DNA of 64,000 nucleotides from the NCBI RefSeq assembly GCF_014873955.1, contig NZ_JADBED010000001.1, forward strand, positions 558,001-622,000, read 5' to 3'. Source of the DNA: Nesterenkonia lutea (GTDB lineage: Bacteria; Actinomycetota; Actinomycetes; Actinomycetales; Micrococcaceae). The notes below the pieces were generated by a model. That model had not been told where the DNA came from, searched no databases, and worked only from the letters and a program-made list of their open reading frames with translations. The translations under genes were made by a program, and so were the position numbers. Below are positions 43,901-52,358 of this stretch, one piece after another (the stretch's first letter is position 1; every line of letters starts with the position of its first letter).

Positions 43901-44632
43901 CTAGGGTTCGAAGCTGGTGGTGGGCGCATCCTGGCCCACGGCAGTGGTGATCTGTTCGGCCAGGTCACGCAGTTTGATGTTGCGGTTGTTCGAGGCGGTC
44001 TTGAGGATCTCCACGGCCTGCTGCTGGCTGCATCGGTTCTGGCCCATGATGATGCCCACCGCCAGGTCGATCACGGTCCGGGACTCCATGGCGATGCGAC
44101 GATCTTCGGCGTCGTCGGCGTACCTGGCCATGCGCAGCGCGATGGCGACCATCTGAGACGCCACCTCGGTGTATCGCTTCGCCGTGTCGATCTCGGCCTC
44201 GTGGAACGCCTCAGTCTCGTGGGCGTAGAAGTTCATCGCCGCCGTGGAGGTGGCGTCGATGGTCAGCGGCACGGCGAGGATGCTGCGGAGCCCGTGGTCG
44301 CGCACCTCTGTCATGTACTGGGGCCACCGTCCTTCGTTGCGGACATCGGGGACGCTGATGACCCTGCTGGTCTTCTGGGCCTCCAGGCATGGCCCCTCGT
44401 CGAAGCCGGCCTGATGCTCATCCATCTGCTGCGCCTCGGCGGAGCTGGTGGCCACCACGGTGTTGCGCTTGGCCCGCTTGAGGATGATGCCGCAGAGCAC
44501 CTCCCGATCGGTGGAGAGCTGCTGCGCGGCCAGCTCAGCCACGGTCTTGAGCACGTCGGAGATGTCATGGTCTTCCAGCAGGAGCTGGGTCAGCTCTGCC
44601 GAAAGATCTCGGGGTTCCAGGATGGTGTCCAT
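43901..44632 (-). CDS. GAF-ANTAR transcription antitermination regulator
   Basis: A 243-residue protein. Residues 35-165 form a GAF sensor (LCGIILKRAKRNTVVAT, QAGFDEGPCLEAQ, LRSILAVPLTIDATSTAAM). Residues 180-235 form an ANTAR RNA-binding domain (VIDLAVGIIMGQNRCSQQQA, followed by VEILKTASNNRNIKLRDLAE). ANTAR domains bind paired hairpins in leader RNAs and prevent termination. ATG 44632 is preferred; an upstream frame to 44695 is open. Divergent from the CBS-like gene at 44768. It may control the neighbouring stress block, but ANTAR target hairpins were not identified. Confidence 0.88.
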   Translation of the reverse strand: MDTILEPRDLSAELTQLLLEDHDISDVLKTVAELAAQQLSTDREVLCGIILKRAKRNTVVATSSAEAQQMDEHQAGFDEGPCLEAQKTSRVISVPDVRNEGRWPQYMTEVRDHGLRSILAVPLTIDATSTAAMNFYAHETEAFHEAEIDTAKRYTEVASQMVAIALRMARYADDAEDRRIAMESRTVIDLAVGIIMGQNRCSQQQAVEILKTASNNRNIKLRDLAEQITTAVGQDAPTTSFEP

Positions 44633-44767
44633 TGCTGACCACCCTACAGTCCGCCTCTGGGGGCCAACCGGCGGAACGTGAACCCGGTCTGCCAATCTCT
44701 GCCTCGATGAGGTACTCTCGTCTCAGCTCAAGCAACGGGCCTTGTTTCTGAAATACAAGGGATACCC

Positions 44768-45283
44768 ATGGAGCTCACCTCATCTCGCACCACCACCCCC
44801 TCGGCCACCTCTGCGCCCGACGGCGCGCGGGCGAGCACGACCACGGTGGATCAGCTGATGTCATCGATCGAACGCACAATCTCCGTCACCCGGTCCCTGG
44901 AGGACGCAGCGCGCCTGGTCAGCGGAACCAACACCGCCGCACTGCTGCTCGGGCTCTCGCATCAGCCACTGGGACTGATCTCCGAGTCTGACCTCGCGTC
45001 GGAGGCTGCCGAGGATCCCGAGCGGTGGAAGCGCAGGCGCTGCGCCTGTCTGGCCCAGTCGGTTGAAGATTCCCTCACCCCCACCGACTCCCTCGAGACG
45101 GTCCTGGGACGCTACCGCGACGCCGAGGCCAAGCCGCTGCTCGTGGTCGATGACTTCCAGCCGGTGGGGATCCTCTACCCGGATGACGTCTTCGCCTGGT
45201 GCCTGGAAGAACGAGCCTCCGTCTTCGACGCGCTCGGTCTGGTCGGCGACCAGTCCCCGCCGGCGTCCCCGTCCCCTGCATGA
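44768..45283 (+). CDS. CBS-domain-like protein
   Basis: A 171-residue protein with a pair of degenerate CBS motifs. The first is SLEDAARLVSGTNTAALLLG followed by LSHQPLGLISESDL; the second is DSLTPTDSLETVLGRYRDAE and then KPLLVVDDFQPVGILYPDDV. CBS pairs bind adenosyl nucleotides and regulate partners. The N-terminal 35 residues are Ser/Thr-rich and disordered. ATG 44768 has AAGGGA six bases upstream. Ends just before a DUF4383 gene. A second, clearer CBS-pair protein followed by a DUF4383 gene occurs at 58344-59351, so this pairing is repeated. Confidence 0.7.
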   Translation: MELTSSRTTTPSATSAPDGARASTTTVDQLMSSIERTISVTRSLEDAARLVSGTNTAALLLGLSHQPLGLISESDLASEAAEDPERWKRRRCACLAQSVEDSLTPTDSLETVLGRYRDAEAKPLLVVDDFQPVGILYPDDVFAWCLEERASVFDALGLVGDQSPPASPSPA

Positions 45284-45315
45284 ACGAGCATGAATCCACT
45301 ACGGAAGAGGAAATG

Positions 45316-45804
45316 ATGACGACATCAGACACCCACCCCGACCGCACACGAAGCCGGAAGTCCCCCGTCCAACTTGCAGCGCTGCTCTACGCAGTGGTGT
45401 TCCTCCTGGTAGGCGTCGCAGGATTCATCCCTGGGGTGACCACCGGGTACGACACCATGCAGTTCATCGGACATCACTCTGAAGCGATGCTGCTGGGGAT
45501 CTTCCAGGTCTCGATCCTGCACAACATCGTGCACCTGCTCTACGGGGTGCTCGGCGTGATCATGGCCCGCACCGGGGGAGCTGCACGCGTCTTCCTGCGC
45601 TGGGGCGGTGCAGTCTACCTGCTGCTGTGGCTCTATGGACTCTTCATCGACAAGGACTCAGCGGCGAACTTCGTGCCCCTGAACAGCGCCGATGACTGGC
45701 TCCACCTGGTGCTGGGCGTGACCATGATCGCCCTGTCCTTTCTGCCCCGCCATGCCAATCGCGCTGAGGTGGCCGAGCGCAGAGGCCGCCCCCGTCGACG
45801 CTGA
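45316..45804 (+). CDS. DUF4383 membrane protein, copy 1
   Basis: A 162-residue protein with four predicted helices: LAALLYAVVFLLVGVAGFIP, LLGIFQVSILHNIVHLLYG, AVYLLLWLYGLFI and WLHLVLGVTMIALSFLP. The conserved loop GYDTMQFIGHHSEAML is family-typical. The start was chosen by alignment with copy 2 at 58872; an ATG at 45280 overlaps the preceding stop by ATGA and would add 12 residues. The family is common in actinobacteria, often near stress genes; function unknown. Confidence 0.85.
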   Translation: MTTSDTHPDRTRSRKSPVQLAALLYAVVFLLVGVAGFIPGVTTGYDTMQFIGHHSEAMLLGIFQVSILHNIVHLLYGVLGVIMARTGGAARVFLRWGGAVYLLLWLYGLFIDKDSAANFVPLNSADDWLHLVLGVTMIALSFLPRHANRAEVAERRGRPRRR

Positions 45805-45806
45805 GC

Positions 45807-45839
45807 CGGTGGACAGAACAGTTCACGTCCGGTCCACCG
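45807..45839 (+). terminator. Hairpin after DUF4383 gene
   Basis: CGGTGGAC (45807-45814) pairs with GTCCACCG (45832-45839) just past the stop. No strong T-run. Confidence 0.5.
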
Positions 45840-45954
45840 ACCTCCAAGGAAATGTTGGAGGGATGATCAGGAAAATGTCAGACAACGATTTTAGCGTCAG
45901 ACTGCACAGGGTCTCAGCCCCTGTCAGTGCCGAAGATTTCTATGAAAGGCAGTC

Positions 45955-46977
45955 ATGACAGAGTCACACAACACGCCGCCGCGGCACCCCACCCCTGAGC
46001 AGACCGGGAATGCGACCCCCGGCGCCCCCGTCCCTCCGAAGGCTGATCCAGCCTCGCCGATGACCGAGCCGGTGACCTCCGTCAACACCGGCCCCCCTGC
46101 ACCCCAGCCGCCGGCACCCCAGCCGGGTTCCGGACAGCCGGGGTACTCGGCCCGCCATTCCGCGGAGTCAGGCTCCCCGGACAAGAGTGACCAGGGCAAG
46201 GGTGATCAGGCCAAGGGCGCCGCCCAGGACGTCGCCGGTGACGCGCAGGAAGCCGGCAGGGCTGTCAAGGACACGGCCGCCAGTGAGGCCGCCGATGTCA
46301 AGGATGACGTGGTCCGCGAGGCGAAGCGCCTGGGCGGAGAGGCCTCCTCGATGCTCGAGTCCCAGGCTTCGGATCAGCTGGATCGCGCCGCTGAGACCGT
46401 TCGAAGCTTCAGCGACGACGTCGGCCGGATGGCTCGCGGAGAGAAGCCCGAAGCCGGTTACGCCAAGGACCTCGCCGACCAGCTCGGTTCCCGTGCCGAT
46501 GCCACCGCTACCTGGCTCGAGGATCACGATCCCCGTGAGGTGCTCGACGAGGTGCAGCGTTTCGCACGCCGGCGTCCCGTCGCATTCCTCGCGATCGCAG
46601 CCGGTGTCGGCTTCGCCGCCGGTCGACTGACCCGCGGCGTGCAGCAGAACCACGCCTATGGCGGAGGTCAGAGCCGGTCACAGAAGTCAGGCAGCTCCGG
46701 CAACAGCACGTCCGGCAACAGCACGTCCGGCAACGGTGGTGCTGGCAACAGTGATTCCGGCAACAATGCGCCGGGCAACAGTGGTTCCAGCAACAGCGGA
46801 ACCCGCTCCGCGGCAGGTTCCGCAGGCGCGGCTGCCGCCCCCGCTGCACCGGCCGCTCCTGCGCCGGTGTCCGGAACCGAGAGCCACGGCGCTCCCGCCT
46901 ATGAGACGGGCCCGAGCAGCACCACTCCGGGGTACACCGAGAGCACTGATCCGTATGCCGGCGGTGGTGGCCGATGA
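45955..46977 (+). CDS. Low-complexity envelope-associated protein
   Basis: A 340-residue protein. The N-terminal 75 residues are Pro-rich. Residues 80-180 form an amphipathic, apolipoprotein-like helix region (AAQDVAGDAQEAGRAVKDTA, SMLESQASDQLDRAAETV). A short hydrophobic segment follows (RRPVAFLAIAAGVGFAAGRL), then a Gly-Asn-Ser repeat region and an Ala/Pro-rich tail. It resembles partner proteins found with Holin-X and DUF3618 genes. Its stop overlaps the next start by ATGA. Role unknown; perhaps peripheral membrane or stress protection. Confidence 0.7.
   Translation: MTESHNTPPRHPTPEQTGNATPGAPVPPKADPASPMTEPVTSVNTGPPAPQPPAPQPGSGQPGYSARHSAESGSPDKSDQGKGDQAKGAAQDVAGDAQEAGRAVKDTAASEAADVKDDVVREAKRLGGEASSMLESQASDQLDRAAETVRSFSDDVGRMARGEKPEAGYAKDLADQLGSRADATATWLEDHDPREVLDEVQRFARRRPVAFLAIAAGVGFAAGRLTRGVQQNHAYGGGQSRSQKSGSSGNSTSGNSTSGNGGAGNSDSGNNAPGNSGSSNSGTRSAAGSAGAAAAPAAPAAPAPVSGTESHGAPAYETGPSSTTPGYTESTDPYAGGGGR
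46696..46797 (+). repeat. Short tandem repeats encoding Gly-Asn-Ser units
   Basis: A 15-base unit (TCCGGCAACAGCACG) is repeated exactly at 46696-46710 and 46711-46725, followed by diverged copies to about 46797. It encodes SGNST-type units in the low-complexity protein and may vary in copy number. Confidence 0.65.
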
Positions 46978-47399
46978 GCAGCGTCCCTCCTCCCACCGAG
47001 CCCGAGCGCAAGGCCGAGGAAGAATCCCTCGGCTCCCTGATGTCCCAGGTCAGCCATGACCTCTCGACACTCATCCGGCAAGAGATCGCGCTGGCCAAGG
47101 CAGAGCTGAGCAAGACGGCGAAGGACGCAGGAAAGGGCGCCGGCATGTTCGGCGGTGCCGGGGTCGCCGGTCACTTCGTCCTGCTCTTCCTCTCCATCGC
47201 CCTCTGGGCCGCCCTGGGCGACACCGCTCTCGGGAACGCCTGGTCCGCCGTGATCGTCGCAGTGATCTGGGCGATCATCGCGGGAGTGCTGGCGTGGCTC
47301 GGCAAGAAGAATCTCGATGAAGTCGAAGGGGCGCCGCAGACCACGGAGACCCTCAAGGAAGTTCCCGACGCTCTCAAACCCGCGAAGGAATCACGATGA
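46974..47399 (+). CDS. Actinobacterial Holin-X family membrane protein, copy 1
   Basis: A 141-residue protein. After a charged N-terminus, LIRQEIALAKAELSKTAKDA forms the typical amphipathic helix. Two transmembrane segments follow (VAGHFVLLFLSIALWAALG and VIVAVIWAIIAGVLAWLG). Named for holin-like topology; cellular copies are not evidence of a prophage. ATGA overlaps occur at both ends (with the low-complexity protein and DUF3618 gene), so the three are translated as a unit. Confidence 0.85.
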   Translation: MSSVPPPTEPERKAEEESLGSLMSQVSHDLSTLIRQEIALAKAELSKTAKDAGKGAGMFGGAGVAGHFVLLFLSIALWAALGDTALGNAWSAVIVAVIWAIIAGVLAWLGKKNLDEVEGAPQTTETLKEVPDALKPAKESR

Positions 47400-48007
47400 C
47401 ACAGCAGAATCCCGATGAGATCCGTGCAGATATCGAGCGCACCCGCAGCAGCCTCTCTCTCGACGTCGATGCCGTGGCGGACAAGGTGTCGCCCTCGAAG
47501 GCGGCACAGCGCCAGACCGACAAGGTTCGCAGCACTGTGGGCGGATGGAAGGACCAAGTGATGGGTTCAGCAGACGAGACGAAGACGCAGCTTTCTGACC
47601 GTGCCTCCGAGGCCGGTGATTCCGTGCGTTCGGCCGCGCACGACGCGACCGACGCCGCCCAGCGGGCCCCGCATGAGGCCAAGCGCAAGGCGCAGGGCAA
47701 CCCGCTGGCCGCCGGGGTCATCGCACTGGGTGCGGGGTGGCTCGCGGCCTCCCTGCTGCCGGCCTCCGACCCGGAGAAGCAGGCCGCGGCGAAGCTCGAA
47801 GACCGCGCTCAGCCTCTGGTCGAGGACGCGAAGGGCCAGGCACAGTCGATGGCCCAGGAGCTCAAGGAGCCAGCCAAGGAGTCTGCGCAGCGGGTCCAGG
47901 AATCGGCCGCTGAGGGCGCAGAGAACGTGAAGTCGGAGGGCCAGTCCCAGAAGAGCTCGGTCACCGACTCCGCGAAGTCCTCGGCCGACGAGGTCCGAGG
48001 CAGCTGA
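47396..48007 (+). CDS. DUF3618 protein with long helical tail, copy 1
   Basis: A 203-residue protein. The N-terminal NPDEIRADIERTRSSLSLDV is the DUF3618 signature. One membrane segment (AAGVIALGAGWLAASLLP) lies near 105. The C-terminal 80 residues are charged helical repeats (AKGQAQSMAQELKEPAKESA), like late-embryogenesis-type proteins. It starts inside the Holin-X stop by ATGA. Such pairs recur in actinobacteria; a second pair is at 49117-49900. Confidence 0.85.
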   Translation: MTQQNPDEIRADIERTRSSLSLDVDAVADKVSPSKAAQRQTDKVRSTVGGWKDQVMGSADETKTQLSDRASEAGDSVRSAAHDATDAAQRAPHEAKRKAQGNPLAAGVIALGAGWLAASLLPASDPEKQAAAKLEDRAQPLVEDAKGQAQSMAQELKEPAKESAQRVQESAAEGAENVKSEGQSQKSSVTDSAKSSADEVRGS

Positions 48008-48085
48008 GCGCGGCCCCCAGGGGTCCCCACGTTGGAGCACGAGTGTTTACTATGACACCCCATCCGTCATTGATCCGGAGGAAAC

Positions 48086-48967
48086 ATGTTTCTGCATAAA
48101 CAAGCACTTCAGTACAACGCCACCCCGGAGAAGCCCGACGCGGTCTACGCGCGCAAGCTCCAAGAGGTCATCGGCGGTCAGTACGGCGAGATCACCGTGG
48201 CCATGCAGTACAGCTTCCAGGCCTGGAACGCCCACATCCCCGGAAAATACCGTGACCTGCTCTTCTCCACCGCCGCCGAGGAGTTCGGCCACGTAGAGAT
48301 GCTCGCCACCATGGTCGCCCAGCTGCTGGAGAAGGCGCCGCATGGGATCACCGATGAGGCCGTCCAGAACGATCCGACGGTGGCCGCCGTGGTCGGGGGC
48401 ATGGATGTCCAGGACGCGATCGTCGCCGGCGCCGGGGCGCGTCCGGTGGACAGCAACGGCAACCCGTGGAACGCCGGCTATGTGACCGCCAGCGGAAACC
48501 TGCTGGCTGATTTCACCTCGAACATCAATGCGGAGATGCAGGGCCGGATCCAGGTCGCGCGGCTTTATCACCAGACCGACGATCCCGGTGTGCGGGATCT
48601 GCTGTCCTTCCTGCTGGCCCGAGACACGCATCATCAGAACCAGTGGCTGGCCGCCGCCCGGGAGCTGCAGGAGCAGAAGATCGAGGAGCTGCCGGTGCCG
48701 AGCAACTTCCCGATCAAGAAGGAGCACCGGGAGTTCTCCTACCAGGCGATCAACTTCTCCGACGGCGCATCCATGGCGGAGGGTCCTTGGGCTTCGGGAC
48801 CGAGCCCGGACGGGCTCGGGGAGTTCAGCTACGTAGAGACGCCGATGGAGGGTGTGCCGATGCCGCCTCCCACCCACCCTGATTCCCGTTTCTACGGCAC
48901 GACCGAGCTGCCCAATGCGGTCGAGAAGACCGCAGGGGCTGTTCAGGACAAGCTGAAGAAGGAATAG
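48086..48967 (+). CDS. Manganese catalase
   Basis: A 293-residue dimanganese catalase that converts hydrogen peroxide to water and oxygen. Expected ligands are visible: Glu35 in GGQYGEITVAM, Glu66 and His69 in STAAEEFGHVEML, Glu150 in NINAEMQGRI and His183 (or 182) in RDTHHQNQW, near-identical numbering to characterised enzymes. The C-terminal tail (residues 230-293) is proline-rich and ends in an amphipathic helix like those of its DUF3618 neighbours. ATG 48086 has CGGAGGA upstream. It is flanked by envelope-stress genes, fitting an oxidative or desiccation stress role. Confidence 0.95.
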   Translation: MFLHKQALQYNATPEKPDAVYARKLQEVIGGQYGEITVAMQYSFQAWNAHIPGKYRDLLFSTAAEEFGHVEMLATMVAQLLEKAPHGITDEAVQNDPTVAAVVGGMDVQDAIVAGAGARPVDSNGNPWNAGYVTASGNLLADFTSNINAEMQGRIQVARLYHQTDDPGVRDLLSFLLARDTHHQNQWLAAARELQEQKIEELPVPSNFPIKKEHREFSYQAINFSDGASMAEGPWASGPSPDGLGEFSYVETPMEGVPMPPPTHPDSRFYGTTELPNAVEKTAGAVQDKLKKE

Positions 48968-48980
48968 GCGACATGCCCGT

Positions 48981-49024
48981 CCGGCGCGGCAGAGATTCTC
49001 CACACGGGACCTCTGCCGCGCCGG
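48981..49024 (+). terminator. Strong hairpin after manganese catalase
   Basis: A perfect 14-base stem: CCGGCGCGGCAGAG (48981-48994) pairs with CTCTGCCGCGCCGG (49011-49024) across a 16-base loop, 14 bases past the stop. No T-run follows, as is common in high-GC actinobacteria. Confidence 0.75.
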
Positions 49025-49116
49025 GCCCGTCTACCGGGAGGACTGTCGCCGCAGCGTCGGCTCCGCCGATCGCGGCGACGGCCTCATCCATCGATTCGAT
49101 ATGAGAGGTGCATCTC

Positions 49117-49527
49117 GTGAGTCACCCAGCAAGATCGTCGGAACCGTCCGTCGCCGAGTTGATGACTCGACTGTCGGAGCAGTCCTCACGGCTGGTCCGG
49201 GACGAGCTGAAGCTCGCCCAGGCTGAGCTGACCGCGAAGGCCAAACAGGGCGGGATCGGAGCCGGATTCTTCGGAGCCGGCGGAATCCTTGCCTGGTTCG
49301 GATTTGGTGCCCTCATCGCCACAGCGATCCTCGGACTGGCAGTGATCCTGCCGGCGTGGGCCGCCGCGCTGATCGTCACAGTGGTCCTGTTCATCGCTGC
49401 CGGAATCGCGGCGCTCCTGGGCAAGAAGAAGGTCGAGGACCTTTCGCCGGCCCCTGAACGGACAATCACCAACGTCAACCGCGACGTTGCCGAGGTCAAG
49501 GAGCACAGCCACCATGACAACGCCTAA
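49117..49527 (+). CDS. Actinobacterial Holin-X family membrane protein, copy 2
   Basis: A 136-residue protein parallel to copy 1. It has LVRDELKLAQAELTAKAKQ, then FFGAGGILAWFGFGALIATA and AALIVTVVLFIAAGIAALLG as two helices. GTG 49117 is preferred because GAGAGG lies eight bases upstream; GTG 49108 is the alternative. It overlaps the next gene by 14 bases. Likely expressed separately from the catalase, which ends in a strong hairpin. Confidence 0.85.
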   Translation: MSHPARSSEPSVAELMTRLSEQSSRLVRDELKLAQAELTAKAKQGGIGAGFFGAGGILAWFGFGALIATAILGLAVILPAWAAALIVTVVLFIAAGIAALLGKKKVEDLSPAPERTITNVNRDVAEVKEHSHHDNA

Positions 49528-49900
49528 TCCCGAAGACCGCCAGGCACCGCGTCAGGCCCGTGAGAGCCCGTCCACGGCTCGGCCCGAGCCTGCGAAGGAC
49601 GCCTCGCTGGAGGAGATCGAGGCTGACCTCGAACGTACGCGTCGCGATCTCGGTGAGACCGTCGGTGCGCTGGCCGAGAAGCTCGACGTCAAGTCTCAGG
49701 CGCGGGACCAGATCGACGAGACCAAGGAACGGGTGCTCGAACAGGCCCATGAGGCGCAGGATCAGGTCGCCGCCTATACCAGGCACGCCAGAGATTTCGT
49801 CCTGGACGAGCGGGGCAGACCGAACAGGAACGGCTGGATCATCGTCTCGGCTCTGTGCGCGGTGGCTGCCGTCCTCGTGATCGTTTCGGACCGACGGTGA
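49514..49900 (+). CDS. DUF3618 protein, copy 2
   Basis: A 128-residue protein with SLEEIEADLERTRRDLGETV as the DUF3618 signature, a charged helical middle, and one C-terminal membrane segment (GWIIVSALCAVAAVLVIV). It lacks the long tail of copy 1. ATG 49514 lies inside the Holin-X stop region. With the DUF4235 gene downstream it completes a common three-gene actinobacterial envelope set. Confidence 0.85.
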   Translation: MTTPNPEDRQAPRQARESPSTARPEPAKDASLEEIEADLERTRRDLGETVGALAEKLDVKSQARDQIDETKERVLEQAHEAQDQVAAYTRHARDFVLDERGRPNRNGWIIVSALCAVAAVLVIVSDRR

Positions 49901-49952
49901 CCTGATTCCTGAGTTTTCCGGCATTTTTCCAGCATGGCGAGGGAAGGAAGCA

Positions 49953-50252
49953 ATGATGGCCAAGAACGAATCCAGCAACACGGCTGCCAAGGCGCTCTAC
50001 CGCCCCATCGGGCTGCTCAACAGCCTGATCAGCGGCGCGATCGCCGGGGCAGTGTTCAAGAAGGTCTGGAAACTGGGCTCGAAGAACGACGGAAAGGACG
50101 CGCCCAAGGCTCTGCAGTCCGAGTTCAATCTCGGGGAGGTGCTCCTGGCCGCCGCCATTCAGGGGGCCATCTTCGCCTTCGCCAAGGCGCTCGTGGATCG
50201 AGGCGGAGCATGGGTGTTCCAGCGGCTCACCGGTGAATGGCCCGGGGACTGA
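49953..50252 (+). CDS. DUF4235 membrane protein
   Basis: A 99-residue protein with KALYRPIGLLNSLISGAIAG near the N-terminus and FNLGEVLLAAAIQGAIFAFA as the second hydrophobic stretch, both typical of DUF4235. ATG 49953 (or the next ATG). Ends the rightward stress block and converges on the glycerophosphotransferase gene. Function unknown. Confidence 0.85.
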   Translation: MMAKNESSNTAAKALYRPIGLLNSLISGAIAGAVFKKVWKLGSKNDGKDAPKALQSEFNLGEVLLAAAIQGAIFAFAKALVDRGGAWVFQRLTGEWPGD

Positions 50253-50290
50253 TCCCCGCCTGAAGTTTCTCCGAGACCACGGGGCGCTCG

Positions 50291-51427
50291 CTAGGAGAGC
50301 TCCAGGGCGTCGACGATCCGGTCGGCGCACCGGGGGTTCTCCAGCGGCAGCGAACCGTCGGGATTGGTGACGAAGTCCAGGTGGCGGGAGCGGAATCCGT
50401 TGTAGTCCGTGCTGTCCAGCTCCAGCGCAGTGGTCACGGCCTCCGCCGCCGAGCCGGCGATCGGACCAGGGATCTCTGCGAGGTAGTCCAGGGCGAGTCC
50501 GCGCGCCTTGAGGTAGTAGTCCATGTCATAGGGCCAGAACACCAGGGGAATGTCGCGCAGGGTGGCCTCGTAGGTGATCGCTGAATAGTCGGTGATGACA
50601 ACATCGGCCACGCTGAGCCAGTCGAGCACCCCGAAGTCGCCTGTGCCGACGATGACCCCGTTGGACTCCGGCACGGGGGTCCGGTCGGCCGGGTGCGGCA
50701 GCATCACGAGGTTGCCGAGCTCGCCGTCGAAGGCTGCGGCAAGCTCCTGATACGCGACCTGCTGTCCGCGGCGGAAGGTGGGCACATAGATCACGGTCTT
50801 GCCATGGGTCAGCCAGGGGTGGCGCTGCAGGATCTTGTTCCGGCGGGCGGCGTGGCCGGCGTCGTCGAGCAGATAGTCCACCCGAGGCATGCCCAGCGGC
50901 TGGACCATCTCCGGCGGGACCCCGAAGGCCTGTGCGTAGGTCTCGGCGGTGACGCTGCCGGAGGCGCAGATGAACGAGTAGTTCTCATGCATGCGCATGG
51001 ACTCCGCCACCCGGGGCGTCAGGCCCTCGCGGCGGCCCGAGGCCAGGTGGCCGAACTTCTTGATAGCGCCCAGCGCGTGCCAGATCTGACCGATCCGCAG
51101 GTCCTTGCGGTGATTGAGGATGCTCACCGGGATGATGTAGCCGTCCACCAGGCAGCCGTCGCAGGTGGCCAGGTGGTACATCTCGCGCAGCGCGCGGCCC
51201 AGATAGCTGGGGCTGAGCTTGTTGTGCTTGATCACCAGCACACGGTGTCCGGGATGTTTGCGCTTCAGCGACTCCTGCAGCAGCTGGAAGTCCGCGGAGA
51301 TCTGCCGCGGCTCGCGGGTGATCAGGATGACCTTCTTCTGCACGGGCAGCAGCTTCATGACCGCGTAGATCGCGCGGGCACCGACCGTCAGCACGCTCAG
51401 CGCATGAGGCAAGACCGCTCTGATCAC
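50291..51427 (-). CDS. CDP-glycerol glycerophosphotransferase (TagB/TagF-like)
   Basis: A 378-residue GT-B polymer-forming or priming enzyme that transfers glycerol phosphate from CDP-glycerol. Family segments are VLVIKHNKLSPSYLG, QIWHALGAIKKFGH (the W-H-x-x-G-x-x-K-K-F-G motif), VIYVPTFRRGQ, NLVMLPHPADR and DVVITDYSAITYEA. The length is close to TagB-type primases rather than the 700-residue TagF polymerase. A hydrophobic start (AVLPHALSVLTVGARAIYAV) suggests membrane association. CDP-glycerol can come from the TagD pair at 41-42 kb. It indicates a teichoic-acid-type polymer or phosphoglycerol decoration. Confidence 0.9.
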   Translation of the reverse strand: MIRAVLPHALSVLTVGARAIYAVMKLLPVQKKVILITREPRQISADFQLLQESLKRKHPGHRVLVIKHNKLSPSYLGRALREMYHLATCDGCLVDGYIIPVSILNHRKDLRIGQIWHALGAIKKFGHLASGRREGLTPRVAESMRMHENYSFICASGSVTAETYAQAFGVPPEMVQPLGMPRVDYLLDDAGHAARRNKILQRHPWLTHGKTVIYVPTFRRGQQVAYQELAAAFDGELGNLVMLPHPADRTPVPESNGVIVGTGDFGVLDWLSVADVVITDYSAITYEATLRDIPLVFWPYDMDYYLKARGLALDYLAEIPGPIAGSAAEAVTTALELDSTDYNGFRSRHLDFVTNPDGSLPLENPRCADRIVDALELS

Positions 51428-51576
51428 GCTGCTCCTCGAGGTGACATGTCCACCCGCACAGATTCGAGATTTCTCATCTTGTTTCCCGGATGAACTTATC
51501 GGATTCTGGTGTCACCTTAGCGCACGTTCCGCCGAAGCTGCCCGGAGTGATCTGCGGCGGTCCGGAGATCATCTGC

Positions 51577-52221
51577 TCAGATGGTGACATCGCCCTTGGG
51601 GCCGCGGAAGGTCACGGTCATGATGCCCGGCGTGCCCGAGGGGGCGATCCATTCGACATCAACGTCCTCGAAGGGATCCACATTCGGGCAGGCCAGCCAC
51701 TCGGTGACCCGCTTGGGGGAGCCGGCGATGCTGAGCTTGGTCAGCTGTGCCTGCGGGGGATAGGCCTGGGAGGGGTGCAGTCCGTCGGTGCCCTCGTTCC
51801 AGCGCAGCAGGTAGGGGACCTGGGGATCAGCGATGAGTCCCTTGATCCCGATCTGCTGCCAGGTCAGCTCCTGGCCGTCGGGGAACTTGCGGTTGCCCGG
51901 CACCGCCTTGCGGCCGAGCCGCTCCTCGAAGGGGGAGAGGTCATCGACGCTCACGCACCAGCCCATCCAGCCGCCGCCCACCTGGGAGCGGTTGCGCACG
52001 GCCTGGCCGAAGGGGGCCTTGTCCGCGCTGGGATGGTCCAGCACCTCCACGATCTCCAGGTACTGGCGGTTGGCCAGCGGGATGATCGCGTTGCGGGTGC
52101 CGAAGCGGGGGTGGATGCCGCCGCGGACGCGCTCCACGCCCAGCGCATCGGTGATCCGCTCCACCGTGGATTCCATTCCGTCGGGGCCGACTGCATACGA
52201 GACGTGATCGAGGCGCATCAT
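51577..52221 (-). CDS. Glyoxalase-like (VOC superfamily) protein
   Basis: A 214-residue VOC-fold protein: LDHVSYAVGPDGMESTVERI at the start, then IHPRFGTRNAIIPL and QYLEIVEVLDHPSA as the first half. A second half follows with GWCVSVDDLSPFEERLG. The His and Glu positions of the metal site are partly kept. This subtype (glyoxalase-like domain) has no established reaction. ATG 52221 or 52218 is chosen so the chain starts at the first strand; a longer frame to 52314 exists. Divergent from the SURF1 gene with an inverted repeat between them. Confidence 0.8.
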   Translation of the reverse strand: MMRLDHVSYAVGPDGMESTVERITDALGVERVRGGIHPRFGTRNAIIPLANRQYLEIVEVLDHPSADKAPFGQAVRNRSQVGGGWMGWCVSVDDLSPFEERLGRKAVPGNRKFPDGQELTWQQIGIKGLIADPQVPYLLRWNEGTDGLHPSQAYPPQAQLTKLSIAGSPKRVTEWLACPNVDPFEDVDVEWIAPSGTPGIMTVTFRGPKGDVTI

Positions 52222-52289
52222 GTGGCCATCATGGCACCAGGTGGCGTTCAGGGATAAATCGTCGGTGAAAGTCATACGTTTCGCGGGTT

Positions 52290-52308
52290 TTTCTACCGTT
52301 TGTAGAAA
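52290..52308. promoter_or_regulatory. Perfect inverted repeat in a divergent promoter region
   Basis: TTTCTAC, five bases, GTAGAAA, lying between the VOC and SURF1 starts in a locally AT-rich stretch. Looks like a dimeric-regulator operator; regulator unknown. Confidence 0.5.
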
Positions 52309-52358
52309 TATCACGACGACGGCGCTCCTGCCCCACGCTCGGCGCGTATCCTTGGTGG

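Noticed and set aside
46696..46797. CRISPR-like repeat array
   Set aside because: The 15-base repeats are in-frame coding for Gly-Asn-Ser units with no spacers.
46974..49527. Prophage lysis genes, because two products are named phage holin family
   Set aside because: These are chromosomal Actinobacterial Holin-X proteins next to DUF3618. No endolysin, tail, capsid or integrase was seen.
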